The notes under the pieces: model-generated
The model's input: only the letters and a program-made list of their open reading frames with translations
Databases searched by the model: none
Told to the model about the DNA's origin: nothing
Translations under genes and position numbers: made by a program
Part shown: piece after piece, positions 45,930-54,265 of the stretch
Layout: each line of letters opens with the position of its first letter
Numbering within the stretch: the stretch's first letter is position 1
Source: Christensenellaceae bacterium
GTDB taxonomy: Bacteria > Bacillota > Clostridia > Christensenellales > Aristaeellaceae
DNA length: 64,000 nucleotides
Assembly: GCA_012518615.1 (NCBI GenBank)
Contig: JAAYRU010000038.1
Coordinates: 1 to 64,000, forward strand
Direction: 5' to 3'

Positions 45930-46637
45930 CTACGCAGTACCAAGATAAGCTTTTTTAATTTCAGGGTTGTTGGAAAGCTCCTTTGCTGTGCCTTCTATTA
46001 CCACATTGCCTGTTTCAAGCACATAGCCCCTGTCGGCGACCGAAAGCGCCATAGTGGCGTTTTGTTCTACAAGCAGCACGGTAGTGCCTTGCTTATTTAT
46101 ATCCTGTATTATGTGGAAAATTTCGCTTACAAGTATGGGAGCAAGACCCATAGAAGGCTCATCCATCATAATAAGTGTGGGGCTGCTCATAAGCGCGCGA
46201 CCTATGGCGAGCATCTGCTGCTCTCCGCCTGAAAGCGTGCCTGCAAGCTGGTTTCTGCGCTCCTTAAGCCTAGGGAAATGCTCATATACGCGCTGGGCAT
46301 CTCTGTTAAGGCTGGCCTTATCTTTCCTGCAATAAGCGCCCATTTCAAGGTTCTCTTTAACGCTCATGCGGGCAAATACCCTGCGTCCCTCGGGAACATG
46401 GGCTATGCCTTTGTATATGCGCTGGTATGCGGGAAGGGTTTTAAGGTCTATATCCATAAAGGATACGCTGCCGCTTTTTATAGGTACAAGGGCTGATATT
46501 GAATTTAGCGTAGTAGTCTTTCCTGCACCGTTTGCGCCGATAAGCGTTACTATTTCGCCTTTGTTTACATGGAAACTTATCCCTTTAAGCGCTTTTATTG
46601 CGCCGTAATATACTTCTAAATCTACAACTTTCAGCAT
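45930..46637 (-). CDS. livF: Branched-chain amino-acid ABC transporter ATPase LivF
   Basis: 235 residues. Walker A GANGAGKTT at about 34-42, Q-loop, signature LSGGEQQML, Walker B LIMMDEPSMGLAP and the H-switch residue position VEQN typical of LivF. The C-terminal AKELSNNPEIKKAYLG is a LivF hallmark. It is last in the operon and overlaps the LivM-LivG gene by 7 bases. Confidence 0.94.
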   Translation of the reverse strand: MLKVVDLEVYYGAIKALKGISFHVNKGEIVTLIGANGAGKTTTLNSISALVPIKSGSVSFMDIDLKTLPAYQRIYKGIAHVPEGRRVFARMSVKENLEMGAYCRKDKASLNRDAQRVYEHFPRLKERRNQLAGTLSGGEQQMLAIGRALMSSPTLIMMDEPSMGLAPILVSEIFHIIQDINKQGTTVLLVEQNATMALSVADRGYVLETGNVVIEGTAKELSNNPEIKKAYLGTA

Positions 46638-48490
46638 GGTTTCGTGCCCTCTTCTTCATCCTGTGACATACCAAGATAAGCGGTTATTACATCCTCGTTG
46701 TTCGCTATTTCATTTGCAGTGCCTTCGGCAATTATATGACCGTAGTTAAGCACATATATACGCTCGCATATGCCCATTACAAGCTTCATATCGTGCTCAA
46801 TAAGCAGTATTGCAACTGAAAAGCGTGTGCGTATCCGCTTTATGGTATCCATAAGCTCCTGCGTTTCGGTGGCGTTCATGCCTGCGGCAGGTTCATCAAG
46901 CAGTAGTACCTTCGGGTTTGACGCAAGCGCTCTGCATATTTCAAGCTTTCTTTGAAGACCGTAGGGGAGAGAGTCAGCATTATCGTCCGCGACATCTTCC
47001 ATGTCAAATACGCGGAGCAATTCCCTTGCGCGTATGTCTATACCGTGCTCCTCGCTTGCATATTCTTCAGAGCGTAGAATGCCGCTCATGGGAGAGTAGC
47101 GCATTCTCGTATGGAAGGCTACTTTTATATTTTCAAGCACAGTCATGGACTTAAAAAGGCGGATGTTTTGGAAGGTTCTTGCTATGCCGTTATTTGTTAT
47201 TTCATGCGTTGGGCGCCCCTTTATGGAGTTGCCAAGCAATATAATATCGCCCTGCGTAGGCTCATAAACGCCGGTTAGCAAATTGAACACTGTTGTTTTA
47301 CCCGCGCCGTTTGGACCTATTAAACCGACTATTTCGTTATCTTTAAGATTTATGTTTATATTCTCAGCCGCAACAAGCCCGCCAAACTGTATGCCTAGAT
47401 TTTTAGTTTCAAGCACGGGTTGGTTTTCCCATACATCATAGTGGGGTCTAAATGGAAGCTTAGGCTTATGCTCTTTCCTCTTAAAAACACTGTGCCATTT
47501 AGCTTCGAGTTTTTCAACAGTTGCAATTAACGAAAACTCCTTAGTGCCCATAAGCCCTGAGGGGCGGAAAATCATCATTAAAACAAGCGTTAGAGAGTAT
47601 ATTACCATACGCCAAGCGGCAAATTCACGAAGCAGTTCAGGAAGGGTTACAAGCACAGTTGCGGATATTATGGAGCCTGTTATTGAGCCCATGCCGCCAA
47701 GCACTACCATAACCAAATATTCTATAGACTTGTTAAAGTCAAAATATTTGGGAGTTAGCATACCTATTTGATGTGCGTGAAGCCCCCCCGCAATACCCGC
47801 AAAGAATGCGGCGAAGGTAAAGGCAAGCAGCTTATAGTAGGTGGTGGGTATGCCTGTGGCTTCGGCTGCAACCTCATTTTCGCGTATGGATATTATTGCC
47901 CTGCCGTGACGGCTTCTGCCAAGGGTGAATATGCTGGTAACCACCATTACCATTATCCAGTACACTATGGCAAACTGTATGGCAGCGGAATCCTTAGGGC
48001 TTTCAGCGAGCGCGCGGGACATCCTTGGTATCCTCGTAAGCCCTGCGGGACCGCCTGTTATTTTAAGGTTTTCTATTACAACCCTTATAATTTCTCCAAA
48101 ACCAAGTGTGATTATCGCAAGGTAGTCGCCTTTTAGCCTAAGTGCCGGCATACCTATTAAAAAGCCGAAAAGCGCAGCTAGCAAGCCACCAGCAAGTAGA
48201 GCTATTGTAAGAGATAGCCCTAAGGGCATGTCTGGGAGGGATTTGGTTATAATGCCGGCTGTATATGCACCAACAGACATAAAGCCCGCATGACCTAAGC
48301 AAAGCTGCCCTAGCAAGCCGGTAGTAAGGTTTAGGCTTACTGTCATTATTATTGCTATAAGCACGCTTATTAACAAGCTTGAGTAGTAGTTGTTAATATT
48401 TCCGCTAGCTATAAGTGCAAAAGCAAACAGAAAGGTGATTATTAGCGCAAAGCTATTTAATGCATAAGACTTAGTTTTATTTTTTGCCAT
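46631..48490 (-). CDS. livMG: LivM-LivG fusion: permease and ATPase of a branched-chain amino-acid ABC transporter
   Basis: 619 residues. Residues about 10-320 are LivM, with some ten helices and the EAA-like GADYLAI/GIPTTYYK-type loop seen as RENEVAAEATGIPTTYYKLLAF. A basic linker of about 35 residues leads to LivG (about 357-610): GPNGAGKTT Walker A, signature LPYGLQRKLE, Walker B LLLDEPAAGMN and IEHDM. In most bacteria these are two genes. No internal ribosome site is seen at the joint. livH lies 4 bases upstream. Confidence 0.92.
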   Translation of the reverse strand: MAKNKTKSYALNSFALIITFLFAFALIASGNINNYYSSLLISVLIAIIMTVSLNLTTGLLGQLCLGHAGFMSVGAYTAGIITKSLPDMPLGLSLTIALLAGGLLAALFGFLIGMPALRLKGDYLAIITLGFGEIIRVVIENLKITGGPAGLTRIPRMSRALAESPKDSAAIQFAIVYWIMVMVVTSIFTLGRSRHGRAIISIRENEVAAEATGIPTTYYKLLAFTFAAFFAGIAGGLHAHQIGMLTPKYFDFNKSIEYLVMVVLGGMGSITGSIISATVLVTLPELLREFAAWRMVIYSLTLVLMMIFRPSGLMGTKEFSLIATVEKLEAKWHSVFKRKEHKPKLPFRPHYDVWENQPVLETKNLGIQFGGLVAAENININLKDNEIVGLIGPNGAGKTTVFNLLTGVYEPTQGDIILLGNSIKGRPTHEITNNGIARTFQNIRLFKSMTVLENIKVAFHTRMRYSPMSGILRSEEYASEEHGIDIRARELLRVFDMEDVADDNADSLPYGLQRKLEICRALASNPKVLLLDEPAAGMNATETQELMDTIKRIRTRFSVAILLIEHDMKLVMGICERIYVLNYGHIIAEGTANEIANNEDVITAYLGMSQDEEEGTKPC

Positions 48491-48494
48491 ATTA

Positions 48495-49373
48495 TCACAC
48501 CTTCTCTCTTACGCTCTTGCCAAGCAGACCCGAGGGCTTGAAAAGTAGAACTATTATTAATATACCGTAAACCACTGCATCGCTAAGTTGGGAGGAAATA
48601 TATGCTTTAGTAAAGCTTTCCGCAATGCCAAGTAAAAAGCCGCCAAGCATGGCGCCGGGTATTACCCCTATTCCGCCAAGCACTGCGGCTATAAACGCTT
48701 TTACACCGGGCAATGAACCCATAGTAGGCGAAACGGAAGGATAAGCCAGACAAAAAAGCGCCGAACCAATCCCGGCAAGGGTGCAGCCTATTGCAAATGT
48801 AAGGGTGATAGTATTATCGGTATTGATGCCCATAAGTAGCGCCGCTTTCATATCTTCAGATACCGCTCGCATAGATTTTCCTGCCTTTGAAGTCGTTACA
48901 AAGGTTTGAAGCGCCATCATAATTACAATAGATACACCGAATGTAAGTATGGTAATAAAGCTTATCTGAATATCTCCTAAGTTTAGAGGGGCTACGCTTA
49001 AGGGCACAGGATAGGGCTTTGGCGTAGGTGTAAAAATTAGCAACGCTAAATTCTGAAGCAACATACTAACCCCAATTGCCGTTATAAGTGAAGATATTTT
49101 AGGTGAATTTCTAAGCGGCTTATAGGCTACTTTTTCAATTAATATACCGAATAATGCGCAAATAACAATGGAAATAAGTATTGCAGCTAAGGGCGAAAGC
49201 CCAAGCGTTCCTATGGCTACAACAACAGTATAAGCACCCACCATAAGTATATCGCCATGGGCGAAATTTATCAGCCTGATAATTCCGTATACCATAGTAT
49301 ATCCAAGCGCAATGAGCGCATAGATACTCCCGACATGTATGCCGTTTATCAGTTGATTTATAAATAGTGACAC
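48495..49373 (-). CDS. livH: Branched-chain amino-acid ABC transporter permease LivH
   Basis: 292 residues from a GTG at 49373 after GAGGAGAAAACC; a longer frame from 49394 would skip that site. About eight helices, with NGIHVGSIYALIALGYTMVYGIIRLINFAHGD at the start and MRAVSEDMKAALLMGINTDNTI as the ATPase-coupling loop. Forms the channel with the LivM half of the fusion. Confidence 0.93.
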   Translation of the reverse strand: MSLFINQLINGIHVGSIYALIALGYTMVYGIIRLINFAHGDILMVGAYTVVVAIGTLGLSPLAAILISIVICALFGILIEKVAYKPLRNSPKISSLITAIGVSMLLQNLALLIFTPTPKPYPVPLSVAPLNLGDIQISFITILTFGVSIVIMMALQTFVTTSKAGKSMRAVSEDMKAALLMGINTDNTITLTFAIGCTLAGIGSALFCLAYPSVSPTMGSLPGVKAFIAAVLGGIGVIPGAMLGGFLLGIAESFTKAYISSQLSDAVVYGILIIVLLFKPSGLLGKSVREKV

Positions 49374-49392
49374 GGTTTTCTCCTCGCAAAGC

Positions 49393-49429
49393 AACTATTA
49401 ACCGGCGGAAATTCCGCCAGTTAATAGTT
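49393..49429 (-). promoter_or_regulatory. Long intercistronic stem-loop between livJ and livH
   Basis: AACTATTAAC (49393-49402) pairs with GTTAATAGTT (49420-49429), and GGCGGAA (49404-49410) with TTCCGCC (49412-49418), with one mismatch between the stems. No U run follows on either strand. It probably stabilises the livJ message or tempers read-through, giving more binding protein than permease. Confidence 0.65.
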
Positions 49430-49470
49430 AGCGTGTGTTAGTTTTTATTAACTTTATGCATGGTTTATTA

Positions 49471-50595
49471 TTAGGGGTCTACCCTCTCTAAGAACACTTT
49501 GTTGCCGTCCGCATCGAAAGTGGTGAAGAACGCGCTCTTGATGGGGTCATTATGGTCGTCAAAGGTGATAATGCCTGTAACGCCTTCAACTTCCATATTC
49601 TTGATTGCATCGACTATTGCCGCATAGTCTTCAGTGCCAGCTTTTTTAATAGCTTCGGTTAGTACTAAGGCTGTATCGTAAGCAGTGGCGGAGAACGAAA
49701 CTGTGGGAACTTCGCCGTATTTTTCCTCATATCCTTTAAGGAATTTAACTGCTACTTCGCCTGCTGCGTCGTTATTAAAGTGGTCAGAATATATTACGTT
49801 TGTAAGCAGAGAAAAATCTGTAATGGAGTCCGTAATGCTTGAGATACCGTCAGCGCCTATGAAGGGAATATCAAGCCCTATTTCATCCGCCTGTTTTACA
49901 ATATGTGCAGCGGGTGCGCCGTAGTAGGGCAGGAACAAGGCTTCAGGATTTGCGTTCTTTATGTTGGTAAGCTGGGCTTTGAAGTCCACATCAGCAAAGG
50001 CGGCGGCTTCAGTAGCAACAATGTTCAAACCAAGCTCTTTGCATTCGTTTACGAAAGTTTCATATAGACCGGTGGAATAATCATCGCCTGTGTCATATAG
50101 AGCGGCAACATTTTTATAGTTTTTAGATTTCATGTACCTTGCTATCATAACAGATTGGAAAGGGTCAATAAAGCAAGTACGGAACACATTGGGTCTACCG
50201 GTTGTAACTTCATATGCGGTTGCGGAGGGGGAAACCATGGGGATGCCATCTTCTGCCGCGGCATCTGCAACAGCATTGGTAACGCCGGTAAGTACCGCGC
50301 CGAGTATGGCGACAACTTCGTCATTTTCGACTAGGCGATAATAAGCCTGCTGACCGATTGCAGGATCGCCTTGGCTATCTACCCATATTATTTCAACTTT
50401 TTTGCCATCAATGCCGCCTGCATTGTTTAGTTCTTCAAAAAACAAGTCCGCACCGTTTTTAACTGCTACGCCATAGGTGGCATACGGACCGGTAAGTACA
50501 CCGATGCCACCAATCTTAATAACTTCCTCCGCGGGTACTACTATTAGTGTAGTGAGCATGGCTATACTGAGCAATATTAGAAATAGTTTTTTCAT
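49471..50595 (-). CDS. livJ: Branched-chain amino-acid-type ABC substrate-binding protein LivJ
   Basis: 374 residues. Signal peptide about 1-22 with no cysteine, so no lipoprotein anchor is visible. Periplasmic-binding fold type I: IKIGGIGVLTGPYATYGVAVKNGADLFFEELNNAGGIDGKKVEIIWVDSQGD is the family start, and VSPSATAYEVT forms the ligand site. Substrate probably branched-chain or another hydrophobic amino acid, not settled by sequence. First gene of the operon. Confidence 0.9.
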   Translation of the reverse strand: MKKLFLILLSIAMLTTLIVVPAEEVIKIGGIGVLTGPYATYGVAVKNGADLFFEELNNAGGIDGKKVEIIWVDSQGDPAIGQQAYYRLVENDEVVAILGAVLTGVTNAVADAAAEDGIPMVSPSATAYEVTTGRPNVFRTCFIDPFQSVMIARYMKSKNYKNVAALYDTGDDYSTGLYETFVNECKELGLNIVATEAAAFADVDFKAQLTNIKNANPEALFLPYYGAPAAHIVKQADEIGLDIPFIGADGISSITDSITDFSLLTNVIYSDHFNNDAAGEVAVKFLKGYEEKYGEVPTVSFSATAYDTALVLTEAIKKAGTEDYAAIVDAIKNMEVEGVTGIITFDDHNDPIKSAFFTTFDADGNKVFLERVDP

Positions 50596-50644
50596 CGGAT
50601 ATACCTCCTTATATTTTACCAGAATTTTTTCCTAGTATTGAAAT

Positions 50645-50673
50645 AGAATAAACAATTAATAGCAATAATGCAA
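50645..50673 (-). promoter_or_regulatory. Promoter of the liv operon
   Basis: Minus strand TTGCAT (50668-50673), 17 bp, TATTCT (50645-50650). Confidence 0.6.
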
Positions 50674-50696
50674 GCCCTTACACATAAAAAGTTTGT

Positions 50697-50740
50697 TTTT
50701 ATATTGTATTCTGAATGTTTTTTCTATAGCCTGTAAAATT
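50697..50740. repeat. 44-bp direct repeat, copy A
   Basis: Identical over 44 bases to 55486-55529. Copy A lies in the gap between the liv promoter and the MFS gene. It carries what would be the last five codons and stop of the DUF4838 gene, here without the gene. Confidence 0.9.
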
Positions 50741-50751
50741 AACCGTAAACT

Positions 50752-52053
50752 TCATTCTTGAGCCGAAAGCGTTTCATTCTGTGCAGATGCACAATGAGCC
50801 TTGTCATACAGCCATTTTGCGCTAAGGGCACATATAAGCAGCAACATACCTGATACGGCTATAGCACGGTATATACCCATATTGTCTACCAGAAAGCCCA
50901 CAGCTATTTTACCGCCGGCTATGCCTATGCTGGATACGAGGGAAACTACCATCATAACCCGGCTTAGCAGATGTTTAGGCGTTTGTGTACGGAAGAATAC
51001 GGAACAGGTCATCTGCATAGGAATAGCAGCGATTATTGTAATAGCATCTAATATGCCGATTATTATAACCGACGTTATAACGCCGATGTAATTATTTAGA
51101 CCTAAAAAGGCAAAAAGTGCAATAATAATTATAGTAATGGCTATTATAGCGGAGTGCCGCCAATAAAGCTTTTTAAAGGGTACTCTTTTTACAAGTGGTA
51201 CGGCAATGAAGGGAACAAATAAGGATACGGTTGTGGTTAGGGTGTTGAACAAGCCGTAAGCCTCGACAGATAGCTCAAATGCCTCCCTTAATAGATATGC
51301 GACAGCAACTGAAAATGTTGCGCTGAAGAAAGCGTTAAATACAGGCAATATAAGTATAAAGCCTGTTAAAAACCTGTCCCCAAGTATGTATCTTATGCCG
51401 CCGGTTATCTCAACAAAAAAGTTGGTTTTTTCCTTTTTTTCCGGTGCAGGCAACGCGTAGGGGGTGCGGATTGTTTTCTGCAAGATAGAAGCTATCAAAT
51501 ACATTATAGCTGTTACGCCAATGGCGGGTACCACACCTAAATTGGCGTATATTAAAGCGCCAAGCATTGGCGATGTTACCCATACTATGCCATCGTCAAC
51601 TTTAGATAATGAAGTTGCCTCATTTATTTCTTCAGGCGTAACTATATCAGGGATTATTGCAGAAGAAGGTCCTGCATAAAAAACCTCGGTTATTTCAAGC
51701 CCTATAACAAGCACATATACCGCAGCTATAGAAAGGCTTTGATTTTGACCTAACAGGAAAAAGATTGCTAGAAATATAGCGTTTATAAGAGTTAATGCCA
51801 TCATTAGCTTCATTCGGGGTAAACGATCGCCTGCTAAACCGCTAAATGGCATAAGTACAAGCCTAGGCACTACTACAATAGATAATATCACAGCAAACTG
51901 ACCTGCGGAGCCTGTTATATCCAGCACATAAAGCGCCAGTACAAATTGCAATATGTTGCTTGCTGCATCGGCAATAGCGGAAGCAAACCAGTAACGCACA
52001 TAATTTCTGTTACGCAGAAGTGAACGGATATTTAGCTTTTTATCTTGTTTCAT
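50752..52053 (-). CDS. MFS transporter (EntS-like group)
   Basis: 433 residues, 12 predicted helices in two halves with a charged loop near 205-215. NYVRYWFASAIADAASNILQF and the loop-2 motif GLAGDRLPRMKLM are typical of the MFS_3 group that includes enterobactin and drug exporters. AGGAG lies before the ATG. It lies inside the direct-repeat-bounded island downstream of the iron ABC genes, so a role in siderophore or metal-chelator export is plausible but unproven. Confidence 0.75.
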   Translation of the reverse strand: MKQDKKLNIRSLLRNRNYVRYWFASAIADAASNILQFVLALYVLDITGSAGQFAVILSIVVVPRLVLMPFSGLAGDRLPRMKLMMALTLINAIFLAIFFLLGQNQSLSIAAVYVLVIGLEITEVFYAGPSSAIIPDIVTPEEINEATSLSKVDDGIVWVTSPMLGALIYANLGVVPAIGVTAIMYLIASILQKTIRTPYALPAPEKKEKTNFFVEITGGIRYILGDRFLTGFILILPVFNAFFSATFSVAVAYLLREAFELSVEAYGLFNTLTTTVSLFVPFIAVPLVKRVPFKKLYWRHSAIIAITIIIIALFAFLGLNNYIGVITSVIIIGILDAITIIAAIPMQMTCSVFFRTQTPKHLLSRVMMVVSLVSSIGIAGGKIAVGFLVDNMGIYRAIAVSGMLLLICALSAKWLYDKAHCASAQNETLSAQE

Positions 52054-52073
52054 TATTTCTCCTATATGATATA

Positions 52074-52102
52074 GCGCCGCCGGAGGTGTAATACGGCGGC
52101 GC
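52074..52102 (-). promoter_or_regulatory. GC-rich hairpin in the MFS leader
   Basis: GCGCCGCCG (52074-52082) pairs perfectly with CGGCGGCGC (52094-52102) around 11 bases. No U run follows on either strand. It stands 21 bases before the MFS start codon and could affect its translation or mark a junction. Confidence 0.55.
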
Positions 52103-52135
52103 CTTTATGCTTAAGTGCCGGAATGGATTAGTACA

Positions 52136-52204
52136 TTAGAATGCTTCAGGGGCTATTGCCTTAGTAAGCTTAGTGATGTAATTTACATTCTGTAATCTAG
52201 GGAA
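52136..52204 (-). pseudogene. Remnant of a second iron-type substrate-binding protein gene (last 22 codons)
   Basis: The minus strand encodes FPRLQNVNYITKLTKAIAPEAF and stop. The intact binding protein at 52467 ends FPGLQNINYITKLAKAIAPEAF. The two 70-bp stretches (52135-52204 and 52466-52535) match at about 62 positions. No start or upstream body is present, so it is a decayed paralogue end. Confidence 0.8.
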
Positions 52205-52466
52205 CAAAAAATTACTTAAATATAAAGTAGATACCTTCCTGATTACTTATTAAACGGTGCAACCATTTATAAATAGTTTGCAGCGTAGCATTGTCAGCTG
52301 ATGAATGGTTCTTTATGGGTAATGAGCATTTAGGTGTTTGGTCTAAGTTGCGTCCATTACAAGGGGGTTCGCTCATCGCGCCGGAGAGCGGGCTACTATC
52401 GCCCGCAGTTCTCCAGCGTTTTAGAGGAGGATTAAAAAGCATCGTGTAATGCATGAGTATGGCATA
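52205..52466 (-). other. Unexplained 262-base segment with strong RNA-like structure
   Basis: On the minus strand CGCTGGAGA / TCTCCGGCG (one wobble) encloses GCGGGC / GCCCGC, a 15-bp stem with a 3-base bulge at about 52379-52418. ATGAGC (52322-52327) can pair with GCTCAT (52371-52376), and GTAATG with CATTAC. An 80-codon frame (52212-52454) exists but has no ribosome site or recognisable family. It lies between the intact binding-protein gene and the remnant. I do not recognise it as a known riboswitch or insertion sequence. Confidence 0.4.
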
Positions 52467-53441
52467 TTAGAATGCTTCAGGGGCTATTGCCTTAGCAAGC
52501 TTAGTTATGTAATTAATGTTCTGTAAGCCTGGGAAGGTGGCAATAACCGGCACTATAACATAATTGCCTTCTTTTACTGCTGTTACTTCGGATAATTCTT
52601 CTGTGCTGTTAAGGTAATCAATCTTGTTCTTAACATCATCATTTGTTTCTGTGAAGTATTCAGATATTACTATTATATCGGGGTTACGGGCGATTATCTC
52701 TTCAATATTTACGCCGCCAAACTGTTTTTCAACATCCTTAAATATGTTTTCGCCTCCGGCAAGTTCTATCATATTATTAACAAGACCTATACCGCCCGCG
52801 ATAATAAACATGTCTTCCCTTGTACTATCAAAGAGCATAACCTTCTTCTTTTCTTTGTCTGCAACTTTTTCTTGTACATCTTTTACGGTATTTTGCATTT
52901 CGGCTACTATTTCTTCAGCCCTTTCTTTTGCATTGAATAGGGTGCCCAAGTTACGCACATCGTTGTAGGTGTTTTCTATAGTGCAGTTTGGCACATAGGA
53001 GCCTTCGTTAGCGTATATGTTTATGCCATTGCTTATATAATCCTCAAGAGTGCCGAATATTTTAGCTGCATTAAAGTAATAAGCGTTCATAACAACCATG
53101 TCGGGCTTAATATTAAGCATGTTTTCAAGTGTGGGTATACCATCGTTTAGCGACTTGGGGTAGGGTAAATCCTTTAGCGCATCCTGATATTCAGGCAGTA
53201 TATCCTGTACATCATTATGCCCCTTAGCTATGCCTATTATGTTACCCGTCTTGCCAAGCGCTGCGAGTATTTCCGCCGAATTTATTGTAAGTATTACCAC
53301 GCGCTCCGGCTCTTTTTCAAGAGTAACTTCTTGGTTGTAGTTGCTAACAGTAACGGGGTATGCGTCATTAGCCGCAAGTGTTGGTATGCTAAACAGCATA
53401 ATTAGAGCAGTAAATAGTATTAGTAGTCGTTTGGTTTTCAT
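52467..53441 (-). CDS. Iron/siderophore (or cobalamin)-type ABC substrate-binding protein
   Basis: 324 residues. Signal peptide ends TLAA-ND with no lipobox cysteine, unusual for a Gram-positive binding protein. Type III binding fold: PERVVILTINSAEILAALGKTGNIIGIAKGHNDVQ at the start of lobe one, PTLENMLNIKPDMVVMNAY, a long backbone helix, then ARNPDIIVISEYF in lobe two. AAGGAGG precedes the ATG. Third gene of the permease-ATPase-binding protein operon. Ligand not decided by sequence. Confidence 0.85.
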   Translation of the reverse strand: MKTKRLLILFTALIMLFSIPTLAANDAYPVTVSNYNQEVTLEKEPERVVILTINSAEILAALGKTGNIIGIAKGHNDVQDILPEYQDALKDLPYPKSLNDGIPTLENMLNIKPDMVVMNAYYFNAAKIFGTLEDYISNGINIYANEGSYVPNCTIENTYNDVRNLGTLFNAKERAEEIVAEMQNTVKDVQEKVADKEKKKVMLFDSTREDMFIIAGGIGLVNNMIELAGGENIFKDVEKQFGGVNIEEIIARNPDIIVISEYFTETNDDVKNKIDYLNSTEELSEVTAVKEGNYVIVPVIATFPGLQNINYITKLAKAIAPEAF

Positions 53442-53484
53442 GAAATGAGTTCCTCCTTAGGTGTTTTTATATTTGCTTAACGGA

Positions 53485-54264
53485 TTATTGCGCCGTCATC
53501 GCTTCGTTTATTACAAGCTGCAAACGCCCGTTTTTAAGCTGCATTATATCGGCTTCTACGCCGAATACTTCAGCCATAAGCTTGGGCGTTAGCACTTCTT
53601 TTGGCGTGCCGCTTGCAACCACATGCCCGCTACATAGCACATATAGTTCATCGCAAAATTGGGCTGCTAGGTTTAGGTTATGGTAAACGCCAAGCACGGT
53701 AGTATTGAGCCTGCGTATTAGCGCCATTATGCTCCACTGGTAATGCACATCGAGGTGGTTGGTAGGCTCGTCCAGCACGAATATATCTGCCTGCTGCGCT
53801 AGGGAGCGGGCGATTAAAACCCGCTGCTTTTCACCGCCGGAAAGGGTGTTAAAGGAGCGGTAGCGGTATGCTTCCATGCCTATTGCATTAAGGGCATCGT
53901 CTGCAAACTGCATATCCTCTTTTGTGTAGCTTTCAAAGCTGCGGCGGTAGGGTGCGCGCCCGAGCAGTACCATTTTTTCTACAGTGAAGTCAAAATCGCT
54001 AGAGTTTTCCTGCCTTACTACTGTAAGCTTACGGGCGGACTGTTTGTGTGTATAGTTTTCTATATCTCTGCCGTCTATAAATACTTTCTTGTATTCAGAA
54101 GGAAGCGCCCTATAAATATGCTTTAACAGGGTTGTTTTTCCGCTGCCATTAGGTCCTATAATCCCCACCATCTTTTTATCTTCAACATTAATAGATATAC
54201 CTTTAAGGATATCGAAACCGTCAATTGAATAATTAAGTTGTTTTGTTTCAAGGCGTAGCTGCAT
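53485..54264 (-). CDS. Iron/siderophore-type ABC transporter ATPase (FecE/FhuC family)
   Basis: 259 residues from the ATG at 54264, after GGAAGGGG inside the permease end; a longer frame from 54303 would overlap more. Walker A GPNGSGKTT near 36-44, signature LSGGEKQRV, Walker B FVLDEPTNHLD, H-loop in VYHNLNLAAQF (Asn where Asp is common). Powers the FecCD permease 1 base upstream. Confidence 0.92.
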   Translation of the reverse strand: MQLRLETKQLNYSIDGFDILKGISINVEDKKMVGIIGPNGSGKTTLLKHIYRALPSEYKKVFIDGRDIENYTHKQSARKLTVVRQENSSDFDFTVEKMVLLGRAPYRRSFESYTKEDMQFADDALNAIGMEAYRYRSFNTLSGGEKQRVLIARSLAQQADIFVLDEPTNHLDVHYQWSIMALIRRLNTTVLGVYHNLNLAAQFCDELYVLCSGHVVASGTPKEVLTPKLMAEVFGVEADIMQLKNGRLQLVINEAMTAQ

Positions 54265-54265
54265 G

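Noticed and set aside
49393..49429. Rho-independent terminator between livJ and livH
   Set aside because: No U run on either strand; livH and downstream genes have no other promoter that I can see.
52212..52454. 80-codon minus-strand frame as a gene
   Set aside because: No ribosome site, no family resemblance, and it spans strong inverted repeats better explained as RNA or DNA structure.
52135..52535. Template/variable repeat pair of a diversity-generating retroelement
   Set aside because: No reverse transcriptase nearby, and the differences are not limited to adenines.
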